DNA of 64,000 nt from Breoghania sp. (lineage in GTDB: Bacteria; Pseudomonadota; Alphaproteobacteria; Rhizobiales; Stappiaceae). The stretch spans positions 1 to 64,000 of the forward strand of contig NZ_JASJAV010000029.1 of assembly GCF_030066895.1 (NCBI RefSeq), in the 5' to 3' direction. Position numbers and translations under genes: made by a program. Below the pieces are notes generated by a model. It made no database searches. It saw only the letters and a list, made by a program, of their open reading frames with translations, and had not been told where the DNA came from. This document shows, piece after piece, positions 1 through 8,977 of the stretch (its first letter is position 1; every line of letters begins with the position of its first letter).

Positions 1-75
<75 letters not shown>

Positions 76-110
76 ACGGAGGGATCGGGGTTTCAAGTCC
101 TTGAAAGCCC

Positions 111-1160
111 CTAGCGCAGACACTCCAGCAAATCCGCCTGGCGGACGACACCGAGCACCTCGTCGTCCTCGCGCACGATGACCGGCTCGTTTGCATCGAG
201 GCACATGTCGATCAGTTCGCGCACCGGGGTGCGGGCGCCGCAGGTTGGGTTGCCGTTCAGCTTCATGCCGTTCGCATCGCCCATGACATCGCGGGCGCGC
301 AGCACGTTGAGCGGGTTCATGTGGGCGACGAAATCGCTCACGTAGTCCGTGGCGGGCTTGCGCACGATTTCCTGCGGCGTGCCGAGCTGCACCACCCGCG
401 CGTTCTCCATGATGGCGATGCGCGAGCCGATCTTCACCGCCTCGTCGAGATCGTGGGAGACGAAGATGATGGTGCGGTTGAGCTTGGCCTGGAATTCCAG
501 AAGCTCGTCCTGAAGGCGCGAGCGGATGAGCGGGTCGAGCGCGGAGAAGGGCTCGTCCATCAGCAGGATCGGGGCGTCCGTAGCAAAGGCACGGGCGAGG
601 CCGACGCGCTGCTGCATGCCGCCGGACAGCTCGTGCACCCGGTTGTCGGACCATTCGGTGAGGTCGACCAGATCGAGCTGGGCGCGGGCGCGTTCGGTGC
701 GCTCCTTCTTGTCGACGCCGGACAGCTCTAGCGCGAAGCCGACATTTTCCAGAACCGTGCGCCACGGCAGCAACGCGAACTGTTGGAAGACCATCGCGAC
801 GCGGGAGCGGCGCAACTGGCGCAAGCGTTCGGCCGAGCAATCAGCCGGATCGACCTGCTCGTCGCCGTCGCGCACCAGAATCCGGCCACGAATGACCGGG
901 TTGAGGCCGTTGACGGCGCGCAGAAGCGTCGACTTGCCGGAGCCGGAAAGCCCCATCAGGACGAGCACCTCGCCCTCGTAGACGTCGAAATTTGCTCCCG
1001 TGACGCCGACGACCTGGTCGGTTTCGGCCTGGATCTCGTCCCGGCTCATTCCCTTGTCGATGAGCGGCAGAGCGGCCTTGGGTTTCTTGCCGAAGACGAT
1101 GTCGACGTTTTCGAAGCTGACACTGGGAATGTTTTGGTCTGTCATATCCTGGTTGGCCAT
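111..1160 (-). CDS. choV: Choline/betaine ABC transporter, ATP-binding protein
   Basis: This is the cytoplasmic ATPase that powers quaternary-amine import, probably choline. The 349-residue protein is intact. Walker A (GLSGSGKST) lies at about residues 70-78, the Q-loop follows in VFQQFALLPW, the signature LSGGMQQR is at about 178, Walker B (ILLMDEPFSALDP) at about 198, and the switch His in FVSHD. The roughly 80-residue C-terminal extension is usual for the ProV/OpuAA/ChoV family. The start lies one base after the TGA of the permease gene, so translation is probably coupled. Assignment to choline rather than betaine rests on the adjacent ChoX-like binding protein and the bet genes. It ends with TAG. 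Confidence 0.92.
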   Translation of the reverse strand: MANQDMTDQNIPSVSFENVDIVFGKKPKAALPLIDKGMSRDEIQAETDQVVGVTGANFDVYEGEVLVLMGLSGSGKSTLLRAVNGLNPVIRGRILVRDGDEQVDPADCSAERLRQLRRSRVAMVFQQFALLPWRTVLENVGFALELSGVDKKERTERARAQLDLVDLTEWSDNRVHELSGGMQQRVGLARAFATDAPILLMDEPFSALDPLIRSRLQDELLEFQAKLNRTIIFVSHDLDEAVKIGSRIAIMENARVVQLGTPQEIVRKPATDYVSDFVAHMNPLNVLRARDVMGDANGMKLNGNPTCGARTPVRELIDMCLDANEPVIVREDDEVLGVVRQADLLECLR

Positions 1161-1161
1161 A

Positions 1162-2007
1162 TCAGCGGCCTGCCTTGCGGTCGTCCATCTTCAGGAAACG
1201 GTCGAGCATGACGGCGATCATCACGATGGCCAGTCCGACTTCGAAACCCTTGGCGATGTTGGCCTGGTTGAGGGCTCGAAGCGTGGGAACGCCAAGCCCG
1301 TCGGCCCCCACCAGCGCCGCGATGACGACCATGGACAGCGAAAGCATGATGGTCTGCGTCAGGCCCGCCATGATGGAGGGCATGGCGTAGGGCATCTCGA
1401 TCTTCCACAGAAGCTGCCAGGGGGTCGCGCCGAAGGCCTGACCGGCCTCGATCAACGGCTTGGGCGTGGAGGCGATGCCGAGCCGCGTCAAGCGGATGGG
1501 GGCGGGAATTGCGAAGATCATCGTGGCGATCAGGCCCGGCACCATGCCGAGGCCGAACAGGATCAGCGCCGGGATCAGATAGACGAAAGTCGGGATCGTC
1601 TGCATTAGATCCAGGATTGGGCGCAGCACGGTGTAGAAGGTGGCCTTGCGGGCCGCCAGAATGCCGATGGGAACGCCGACGACCATGCATAGGACGGAGG
1701 CGGAAATCACCAGCGACAGCGTCTCCATCGTCTCCGTCCAGTAACTCTGGTTGATGACGAAAAGGAGCGCGATGGCGACGAAGAGCGGGAAGCTCCAGTT
1801 GCGGCGGACGACCCAGGCGAGCGCCACTGCGCACAGTACGACGACGAGTGGCGGCGGGGTGAGCAGGACCCACAAAAGGCCGTCGATCAGTTGGGAGAGG
1901 AACCAGGCGATGCTATCGAAAACGCCAGCGGCGTTATCGGTCAGCCAGTCGACCAGCCATTCTACGCTGCGTCCGATCTGAAGTTTGTGCTCGGCTATCC
2001 AGTTCAT
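1162..2007 (-). CDS. choW: Choline/betaine ABC transporter, permease
   Basis: Inner-membrane channel subunit of the ChoXWV importer, 281 residues and intact. The sequence is strongly hydrophobic, with several membrane segments from about residue 50 onward, and carries the ABC-permease cytoplasmic loop region around the segment IRLTRLGIASTP. The N-terminus (MNWIAEHKLQIG) resembles ProW/ChoW proteins, which have an extended N-terminal tail. It lies between the binding protein, 347 bases upstream, and the ATPase, one base downstream, on the same strand. The gene order X-W-V matches the choline operon of Sinorhizobium. Confidence 0.9.
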   Translation of the reverse strand: MNWIAEHKLQIGRSVEWLVDWLTDNAAGVFDSIAWFLSQLIDGLLWVLLTPPPLVVVLCAVALAWVVRRNWSFPLFVAIALLFVINQSYWTETMETLSLVISASVLCMVVGVPIGILAARKATFYTVLRPILDLMQTIPTFVYLIPALILFGLGMVPGLIATMIFAIPAPIRLTRLGIASTPKPLIEAGQAFGATPWQLLWKIEMPYAMPSIMAGLTQTIMLSLSMVVIAALVGADGLGVPTLRALNQANIAKGFEVGLAIVMIAVMLDRFLKMDDRKAGR

Positions 2008-2354
2008 GCTTGTTCATTCTTCGTGTGGGACAAGGGGATCGTGATCGCGAAATGGCTTCCAGCCGTCCGCACGGCCCCGTGAGGAGGCGGGCATGCGGGC
2101 GAAAGGATCAAAACGGAATGATGCGCGCGCTTATGCATGCGGTCGATAGCAAGCTGCGTTCCGGCGATTTCGCCGGGCGTTCGATGCGTGATTGCCGGTG
2201 GATAAACCGGTGGCACGGGGCGCCGTCGGTCGCGCGGAGCGGCGGCGTGTTTCGAACGGTCTGCCATGTGGGGCGGGAGCGTGCGTCAACATGATGAGCG
2301 GGAAGGCATGGAGGGCCGGAGCGCGAAGGAGTTCCGCGCACCGGCCTCGTGTCC
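2008..2354. other. Intercistronic spacer between choX and choW
   Basis: No supportable gene is seen here. The spacer is long for an operon. It holds a perfect GC hairpin at 2161-2176 (CCGGCG, loop ATTT, CGCCGG) and a weaker stem at about 2195-2210. Neither is followed by a T run, so a terminator is not supported. Such stems could stabilise the upstream choX message, which is usually needed in excess, but that is inference. Confidence 0.5.
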
Positions 2355-3335
2355 TCAGAGTCCCAGCGAGGCCTTGACCGCGGGCAGGGCGTCCTTGCCG
2401 TCGATGGTCTTCACGCCATCGAGCCAGGCGTCGAGAACGTCGGGGTTCTTCTTCAGCCAGGCCCTGGCGGCCGGCTGGGCATCTTCGCCGTCATTGAGGA
2501 TCGAACCCATGATCTCGTTTTCCATCTGGAGTGAGAACTTGAGGTTGTTCAGCAGCTTGCCGACGTTCGGGCACTCGTCCGTGAAGCCCTTGCGCACGTT
2601 GGTGTAGATGGTGGCGCCGCCGTAGTTCGGGCCGAAGACGTTGTCGCCGCCCGACAGGTACTCGATGTCGTAGTTGGAGTTCATCGGGTGCGGTGCCCAG
2701 CCGAGGAAGACGATGTTCTTGTTGCGGCGGATGGCGCGGCGGACCTGCGAGAGCATGCCCTGCTCTGAGGATTCGACGAGGTCCATGCCGCCGAAGCCGA
2801 ACTGGTTGTTCTCGATCATGCCGAGGATCAGGCGGTTGCCGTCATTGCCCGGCTCGATGCCGTAGATCTTGCCGCCCAGGTCGTCGGAGAACTTGGCGAT
2901 GTCCTGAAAGGTCTTGAGGCCCTTGTCGAACGTGTATTTCGGCACCGCGAGCGTGTATTTTGCGCCTTCCAGATTGGCGCGCAGCGTCTCAACCGAACCG
3001 TCTTCGCGATAGGGCTTGATGTCGGCTTCCATGGTCGGCATCCAGTTGCCGAGGAAGACGTCGATGTCATTGTTCTTGAGTGAGGTGTAGGTGACGGGGA
3101 CGGACAGCAGCTTGATGTCCGGCTCGTAGCCCATGCCCTGAAGGATCACGGAAGTGGCGGCGGTGGTGGAGGTGATGTCGGTCCAGCCGACGTTGGAGAA
3201 GCGTACCGTCTTGCAGGCGTCCCCGGCCGCGGCTGCGGAACCGGCCAGACCGACCGCGAAGGCCGCGGCGGTGGCGAAGCGGACAAGGGTGCGGGCAACC
3301 GCGCTGGGGGCGGATCTGCTCGTCTGGGTCTGCAT
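2355..3335 (-). CDS. choX: Choline-binding periplasmic protein
   Basis: Substrate-binding subunit of the choline importer, acting in the periplasm. The 326-residue protein has a signal peptide with cleavage probably after AGSAAAA (about residue 37). Four aromatic residues, W51, W98, Y127 and W213, fall exactly eight positions after Trp43, Trp90, Tyr119 and Trp205, which I recall as the choline aromatic box of Sinorhizobium meliloti ChoX. This is strong support for choline as ligand. The start at 3335 is chosen because GAGGAG lies just upstream and the signal peptide begins there; an in-frame extension upstream has no family resemblance. The gene is intact. Confidence 0.93.
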   Translation of the reverse strand: MQTQTSRSAPSAVARTLVRFATAAAFAVGLAGSAAAAGDACKTVRFSNVGWTDITSTTAATSVILQGMGYEPDIKLLSVPVTYTSLKNNDIDVFLGNWMPTMEADIKPYREDGSVETLRANLEGAKYTLAVPKYTFDKGLKTFQDIAKFSDDLGGKIYGIEPGNDGNRLILGMIENNQFGFGGMDLVESSEQGMLSQVRRAIRRNKNIVFLGWAPHPMNSNYDIEYLSGGDNVFGPNYGGATIYTNVRKGFTDECPNVGKLLNNLKFSLQMENEIMGSILNDGEDAQPAARAWLKKNPDVLDAWLDGVKTIDGKDALPAVKASLGL

Positions 3336-4161
3336 CGATAATATCTCCTCATTTATCTCAAGACCGTGCCGTCTGCGGCACATGATAAGGACTGGGTCGG
3401 CACCGGGATCGGCGCGTCGGACAAATGGGTCATCGCATCGCGAGCTTTGCAAGGCCCTATTCAGGCCCCTGCACTTTATGAACCGCGCATTGCGAGCCGT
3501 GGAAAGACGGTCGCCATCCGCGGTCAAAACGATCTCCGTCAAAGCCCCCGGCACGGACGTCCGAAGTGCCGGACCATGCCCCCGGACAGACAGGGACAGG
3601 ACAGGCGCGATAAAACTACGCGCGCATGCGCGATGAAGCGCGCGCCCGACCGCATTCCCGTCAATGCGATACACCCTTGCGGGCGATATTGCCGTCGGGG
3701 CGAATCCGCCCGCACGACAACACGTTTCAAGCCCGATACGCCGGACACACCCGTTGCGATCGGATCGGCATGATCCAACCGGCCAACATGCCCGGCATTT
3801 TCGCAATCCCAAGGGCGAGCCCCTCCCCGCCCTTTTCGGCCGACTTCGCCGAAAGACACGCTACATGCGACAGGCCCACGCGGCGGGCCACCCGGATGTG
3901 GCGGATTGCCACGGATCCCGGTCTTCGCAGCATCGGACATGGTGCCGAGCGCGGGCGAGGTCTCTGCAGCCCACATAAGGAAAAACCGGGAATTCCACCC
4001 GGCCGACCCGCAGGCGGCGACGCCTCGAACCTTCGCACGCCGAACCTGAGTCCAAGCCGCGAAACTGAGACCATATAAGCACCAACCCGCATCAAAGGCA
4101 AATTTTTATTGATTGAGTGTTCAATCAAAAATACTTTAGTCAAAGCCTCAGGAAATTGGAT
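3336..4161. other. Divergent control region between choX and betI
   Basis: These 826 bases separate the choline transporter (-) from betI (+). Open frames in it look like composition artefacts of GC-rich DNA: none shows a recognisable family or a convincing ribosome site. The only clear element is the palindrome just before betI. Promoters for both directions must lie here, but no strong -35/-10 pair stands out. Confidence 0.5.
4109..4128. promoter_or_regulatory. BetI-type operator
   Basis: A perfect inverted repeat: TTGATTGA, spacer GTGT, TCAATCAA. It lies 33 bases before the betI start codon and is AT-rich in an otherwise GC-rich region. BetI is known to repress bet genes from TTGAA/TTCAA-rich palindromes and to be released by choline. 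The placement and the half-sites containing TTCAA fit autoregulation of betIAB. Confidence 0.8.
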
Positions 4162-4782
4162 ATGCCTCGAATTGGAATGGAAGGCGCGCGCAAGCGTGCA
4201 CTGATATCGGCGACTGTGGAGACCATCCACGAATGCGGATTCTGCGATGCGACGGTGGCGGATATCGCCCGTCGCGCCGGTGTCTCCGGTGGGCTGGCGC
4301 TGCACTATTTCGGATCGAAGAAATCGCTGCTGACGGAGACGATGCGTCATCTGCTCGCCGATCTGGCTCGCGAGCTAAAAGAGGAGCGGGAGAAGGCACA
4401 TACGCCGCGACAACGGATTTCCGCCGTCATCGCGGCGAGTTTCGCACCCTCGCAGTTCCGGGCGCCGGTCATCTCCGCCTGGCTTGCCTTCTATCTGCAG
4501 GCGGAAACGGATCCGGAAACGCAGCGGTTGCTGCAGGTCTATCACCGCTGGCTGATTTCCAACCTGACGCATGAGTTCCGCACCTGCGTGCACAGGCGCG
4601 GTTCGGCAAAACAGGCGGCGGAAGGCACCGCCGCATTGATAGACGGGCTCTGGCTGCAACGTGCGCTTGCCAAGGGGCCCGCTGATGCCCGTACCGCCAT
4701 GCGCCTGGTGGAAGACTATGTCGAACGGCAGATCGAGGCCGAGGCGCCGACAACAAGGGGTGGCCCGAAGGGTCAACGATAA
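4162..4782 (+). CDS. betI: HTH-type transcriptional repressor BetI
   Basis: TetR-family repressor of choline oxidation genes, 206 residues and intact. The N-terminal helix-turn-helix spans about residues 30-57 (TVADIARRAGVSGG then LHYFGSK), as in TetR proteins, followed by a mostly helical ligand-binding and dimerisation domain. The start at 4162 (MPRIGMEGARKR) matches the usual BetI N-terminus. A start 15 codons earlier would lie inside the operator. The next gene, betA, begins 18 bases after its stop, so the two are probably co-transcribed. Confidence 0.92.
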   Translation: MPRIGMEGARKRALISATVETIHECGFCDATVADIARRAGVSGGLALHYFGSKKSLLTETMRHLLADLARELKEEREKAHTPRQRISAVIAASFAPSQFRAPVISAWLAFYLQAETDPETQRLLQVYHRWLISNLTHEFRTCVHRRGSAKQAAEGTAALIDGLWLQRALAKGPADARTAMRLVEDYVERQIEAEAPTTRGGPKGQR

Positions 4783-4800
4783 CAACGAAGAGAGTGACGC

Positions 4801-6456
4801 GTGAACCAGTTCGATTACATCATCGTCGGGGCCGGCTCGGCCGGCTGTGCGCTGGCCGCAAGGCTCAGCGAGGACCCGCGCAATGCCGTTCTGCTGCTGG
4901 AAACAGGAGGCTCGGATGCCGGGCCCTTCATCCAGATGCCGGCGGCGCTTTCCTATCCCATGAGCATGTCGCTCTATGATTGGGGATTTGAAAGCGAACC
5001 GGAACCACATCTGGGTGGGCGGCGGCTTCAGATCCCGCGCGGCAAGGTGATCGGCGGGTCGTCAGCGGTCAACGGCATGGTGTATGTGCGCGGACACGCG
5101 GGCGATTTCGATACCTGGGCGAATATGGGCGCCAAGAGCTGGGACTACGCGTCGGTGCTTCCCTATTTCAAGCGCATGGAAACGAGCCACGACGCCAAGA
5201 GCGCGTGGCGCGGCACGCACGGGCCGGTTCACGTGACGCGAGGAGCGCGCAAGAACCCACTCTACATTGCCTTCATCGAGGCCGGAAAGCAGGCCGGTTA
5301 CGCCGAGATCGAGGACTATAACGGCGAACGCCAGGAAGGCTTCGGCGCGATGGAGATGACGGTCTGGAAGGGCAAGCGCTGGTCGACCGCCGATGCCTAT
5401 CTGAAGCCCGCCCTGAAACGGGAAAACCTGACGCTCATAACCGGGGCGGCGACACGGCGCGTTCTCATCGAGGACAAGCGCGCGCTCGGCGTGGAATATG
5501 AGCGGCGCGGCAAGGTGGAGACGGTGCTTTCGGGTAAGGACGTGATCCTGGCGGCGTCAGCGATCAATTCGCCCAAGCTCCTGATGCTGTCGGGTGTCGG
5601 TAATGCGGAGGAGTTGAAGCGGGCGGGCATCGATCCGATCGTCCATCGTCCGGGCGTCGGGCTCAACCTGCAGGATCATCTGGAGGTCTACGTTCAACAG
5701 GCCTGCGTTCAACCGATCACGCTCTTCAAGTACTGGAACCTGTTCGGCAAGGCTCTGGTGGGGGCGCAGTGGCTGTTCACGCGTACCGGCGTCGGGGCCT
5801 CCAACCAGTTCGAAAGCTGCGGTTTCATTCGCTCGCGGGCGGGCATTCCCTATCCCGATATCCAGTTCCACTTCCTGCCGATGGCGGTGCGCTATGACGG
5901 GCAGGCGGCGGCCGAGGGACACGGCTATCAGGCCCATGTGGGGCCGATGCGCTCCAAGTCGCGCGGGACGGTGACGCTTGGCGGCGACAAGCCGGAAGAT
6001 AAGCCGGTGATCCGCTTCAACTACATGAGCGAGACGGAGGACTGGGCGGAATTCCGCCAGGCGATCCGTCTGACGCGGGAGATCTTCGGCCAGAGCGCGT
6101 TCGATCCCTATCGCGGCAAGGAGATCCAGCCCGGCGACGACGCGGTGAGCGACGAGGCGCTCGACGATTTCGTGCGCGAGCACGCCGAAAGCGCCTACCA
6201 TCCGTGCGGAACCTGCAAAATGGGGGATGCGAACGATCCCTTCGCGGTGGTGGACCCGGAGGGTCGGGTCATCGGCGTGGAAGGCCTCAGGGTCGCCGAC
6301 AGCTCGATCTTTCCGCAGATCACCAACGGAAACCTCAATGCGCCCGCAATTATGGTCGGCGAGAAGATCGCAGATCACACCCTGGGCAAGAGCCTGCCGC
6401 CGGCAAGCGCCGTGCCTGCCTGGTGGCATCCGGACTGGCAGAACTCCCAGCGGTAG
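4801..6456 (+). CDS. betA: Choline dehydrogenase
   Basis: GMC-family flavoprotein that oxidises choline to betaine aldehyde at the membrane, passing electrons to the respiratory chain. The 551-residue protein is intact. The FAD-binding motif GAGSAG lies at residues 11-16, the GMC signature [13 protein letters not shown] at about 82, the active-site segment [10 protein letters not shown] includes H467, and the C-terminal segment [17 protein letters not shown] closes the FAD site. It starts with GTG, preceded by GAAGAGAG, 18 bases after betI. It ends with TAG, showing that TAG acts as a normal stop in this genome. Confidence 0.95.
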   Translation: MNQFDYIIVGAGSAGCALAARLSEDPRNAVLLLETGGSDAGPFIQMPAALSYPMSMSLYDWGFESEPEPHLGGRRLQIPRGKVIGGSSAVNGMVYVRGHAGDFDTWANMGAKSWDYASVLPYFKRMETSHDAKSAWRGTHGPVHVTRGARKNPLYIAFIEAGKQAGYAEIEDYNGERQEGFGAMEMTVWKGKRWSTADAYLKPALKRENLTLITGAATRRVLIEDKRALGVEYERRGKVETVLSGKDVILAASAINSPKLLMLSGVGNAEELKRAGIDPIVHRPGVGLNLQDHLEVYVQQACVQPITLFKYWNLFGKALVGAQWLFTRTGVGASNQFESCGFIRSRAGIPYPDIQFHFLPMAVRYDGQAAAEGHGYQAHVGPMRSKSRGTVTLGGDKPEDKPVIRFNYMSETEDWAEFRQAIRLTREIFGQSAFDPYRGKEIQPGDDAVSDEALDDFVREHAESAYHPCGTCKMGDANDPFAVVDPEGRVIGVEGLRVADSSIFPQITNGNLNAPAIMVGEKIADHTLGKSLPPASAVPAWWHPDWQNSQR

Positions 6457-6637
6457 TGGGCGAGACGGGAACGGGATCGCAACCGTTTCTTGACCTCCGC
6501 CATGCTCCATTATCTGAAATCGGGTCGGCCCGCGGTGAAACGCGCGGCCGGCTCTCGACATTCAACACTCGACTCTTGAGGGCCTTTCGGGCCCCATTCG
6601 ATAGAATTCAAGTCAAATAAGAACAGGAGACCGCCTT

Positions 6638-8100
6638 ATGCGCGCCCAACCAGAAGCGTCCAATTGTATTCACGGTGTTTACTCGCAAGAGACCGAAGGT
6701 CCGGAATTCGACAGTGTCTATCCGGCGACCGGCGAGACAATCGCGAGCATGCGCGCGGCGCGCGAAGAGACCGTGAACCGGGCCGTGGCTTCGGCACGCG
6801 AGGGCTTCAAGGTCTGGTCTGCGACGCCTGCGATCGAGCGCGGACGAGTGTTGCGGCGCGCCGCCGAGATCCTGCGCGAGCGCAATCGCGAGCTGTCGGA
6901 ACTGGAGACGCTGGATACCGGCAAGGCGCTGCAGGAAACGCTGGTCGCCGATGCGGCGTCGGCTGCCGAATGCTTCGACTATTTCGGCGCGCTGATCCCC
7001 ACGATGACGGGCGAGCATATCGATCTGGGTGGGTCGTTCGCCTATACGCGGCGCGAACCGCTGGGCGTGTGCATCCGCATCGGGGCGTGGAACTATCCGA
7101 TCCAGATCGCCGATTGGAAGGCGGCGCCGGCACTTGCCTGCGGCAATGCGATGCTCTTCAAGCCGTCGGAAGTGACGCCGCTCTCGGCGCTGAAGCTGGC
7201 GGAAATCCTGATCGAGGCGGGTCTGCCCAAGGGCGTGTTCAACGTTGTCGAGGGCGACGGGGAGACGGGACGGCTTCTGGTCTCGCATCCCGATATCGAC
7301 AAGGTGTCGCTGACGGGCTCTGTGCCGACGGGCGAGAAGGTCGCGGCCCTTGCGGGCAGCGGCGTGAGGCAGGCGACGCTGGAGCTTGGCGGCAAGTCGC
7401 CGCTGATCGTGTTCGAGAATGCCGATATCGACGATGCGGTTTCCGGCGCGATGCTGGCGAATTTCTATTCCACCGGTCAGATCTGTTCCAACGGCACGCG
7501 GGTTTTCGTGCATCGTTCGATCAACGGGAAATTTATCGAGAAGCTGGTGGAGTGCACGAAGAAGATCGTCATCGGCGATCCGATGGACGAGGCCAGCCAG
7601 ATGGGGCCGCTCGTTTCCAAGGCGCAGTATGACAAGGTGCTCTCCTACATGCGGCTCGGCTAGGCGGAAGGGGCGGAACTCGTCTATGGCGGCGAAGCGG
7701 TGCTGGCGACGGCTTTGTGAACGGCTGGTGGGTGCAGCCGACCATCTTCGCCGATGTGGCCGATCACATGAGGATCGCGCGCAAGGAGGTTTTCGGCCCC
7801 GTCATGTGCGTTCTGGATTTCGACACCGAGGACGAGGTGATCGCACGGGCGAACGCGACCGAGTTCGGTCTGGCGGTGAGGCTCTTCACCCGCGACATCG
7901 CCCGCGCCCATCGGGTCGTGGCGCAGCTTCAGGCGGGGACCTGCTGGATCAACAACTACAACCTGACACCGGTCGAAATGCCCTTCGGCGGCGTGAAAAA
8001 GTCCGGCATCGGGCGCGAAAACGGCAAGGCCGCGATCGAGCACTATTCGCAGGTCAAGGGCGTGTATGTGGAGACCGGCAAGGTGGACTGCCCGTACTGA
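6638..8100 (+). pseudogene. betB: Betaine aldehyde dehydrogenase (frame disrupted)
   Basis: NAD(P)-dependent enzyme that oxidises betaine aldehyde to glycine betaine, completing the betIAB unit. A good ribosome site (AGGAG) precedes ATG 6638. The first 341 codons hold the catalytic E249 (LELGGKSP) and C283 (GQICSNGTR). An in-frame TAG at 7661 sits where Lys is expected after YMRLG. About 50 bases later one base is missing (CTGGCGACGGC for an expected CTGGCGGACGGC). The reading then continues to 8100 with the conserved end, including [14 protein letters not shown]. Repaired length is about 487 residues, normal for BetB. With only two point lesions, sequence error is as likely as real inactivation. 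Confidence 0.88.
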
Positions 8101-8177
8101 GGGGGCGTTCGGGCGCGCTCTTGCTCTTTCCGATGTTTGGATTCGGAGAGTTGGCGTTAACGGTTGAGTATTGACCT

Positions 8178-8196
8178 TGTGCGTAATCTACGCACA
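8178..8196. promoter_or_regulatory. Palindromic operator of the toxin-antitoxin pair
   Basis: A perfect inverted repeat, TGTGCGTA-ATC-TACGCACA, 38 bases before the proposed toxin start. A possible -35 element TTGACC at 8171 lies immediately upstream, so the palindrome would fall between -35 and -10. Antitoxins of the HigA/Xre type usually repress their own operon from such sites. The placement also argues that the toxin starts at 8234 and not at the upstream ATG codons. Confidence 0.7.
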
Positions 8197-8233
8197 TATG
8201 GAATGTGTATCCAACTGGATGAACAGGCGCTCA

Positions 8234-8608
8234 ATGCACACCGTTTGCCAGCTCAAAGCGTTTTATAGAGTGGCTCTTGCGGCTGGGGTGTCGGACGAGG
8301 ATATCGGGAATCTGGTCACCTATCTGGCGAAGCATCCTGATGCCGGTGTGGAATTGAAGGGTACCGGTGGTTGCAGGAAGGTTCGCTTCGCCATAAGGGG
8401 CAACAACAAAGGAAAGAGCGGTGGCGGGCGTACCATTACGCTCTTTTCCGGCGAGGATCTGCCGTTGTTTCTCATAACCGTTTTTGCGAAAAGCCAAAGA
8501 ATTACGCTCACCAAGGCGGAATGCAATAAACTGCGGATACTCTCGGAGGATATCGTTCAGGAGTATGCGCGACGCGTAACGCCCATTGCTGCTGGAGAAG
8601 GGTCATGA
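8234..8608 (+). CDS. RelE/ParE-superfamily (HigB-like) toxin
   Basis: Probable mRNA-targeting toxin of a type II toxin-antitoxin module, 124 residues from this start. The centre reads KGTGGCRKVRFAIRG and GGGRTITLF, the basic beta-sheet core typical of the COG4737 RelE-like family, in which G-TGG-RK-R is conserved. The start MHTVCQLKAF resembles family N-termini; earlier in-frame ATGs at 8171 and 8198 overlap the operator. The stop overlaps the antitoxin start as ATGA (8605-8608), giving tight coupling with toxin first, as in higBA. The activity is inferred from family only. Confidence 0.8.
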   Translation: MHTVCQLKAFYRVALAAGVSDEDIGNLVTYLAKHPDAGVELKGTGGCRKVRFAIRGNNKGKSGGGRTITLFSGEDLPLFLITVFAKSQRITLTKAECNKLRILSEDIVQEYARRVTPIAAGEGS

Positions 8609-8913
8609 GCAAGGCTGTGTTCGATCAGATCGCCGAAGGCCTGGAGGAAGCTCTGGCTGTGTCTTGCGGGCAGAGTGCAGCGTACCAGTTGCACGTGCCC
8701 GCCGAAATCGACGTGAAGGCAATCCGGGGCCGCACCGGACTGTCACAGCGCGACTTCTCCTCTACCTTCGGCTTTGGTTTCGACCAACTCAAGCAATGGG
8801 AACAGAATCGATCGCGCCCAGTGCGCGCGTTGCGCGCTTATCTTCTGCTCATCAATGCTCGCCCGGTTGAAATGCTGGCGGCCTTGCGTGAGTTGGATCT
8901 CGACGGAGAATAA
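8605..8913 (+). CDS. Xre/HigA-like antitoxin
   Basis: DNA-binding antitoxin partner of the preceding RelE-like toxin, 102 residues. The helix-turn-helix occupies about residues 38-70 (IRGRTGLSQRDFSSTFGFG, then QLKQWEQNRSRP), as in COG2944 antitoxins, whose consensus includes LSQ-FA-FG and WEQ-RR-P. It probably binds the palindrome at 8178-8196 and neutralises the toxin. Its end faces YhaN, which is convergent with 64 bases between stops. Confidence 0.85.
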   Translation: MSKAVFDQIAEGLEEALAVSCGQSAAYQLHVPAEIDVKAIRGRTGLSQRDFSSTFGFGFDQLKQWEQNRSRPVRALRAYLLLINARPVEMLAALRELDLDGE

Positions 8914-8977
8914 TGGGTCTGACGATTCCGTTCAGAACGTGGCTGGATAGGGAAAATGCCCGGTCGCGTTCAAAGTC

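Noticed and set aside
4117-4161. Upstream start for betI at 4117
   Set aside because: That start lies inside the BetI palindrome, and BetI proteins typically begin at the MPRIGME-like segment at 4162.
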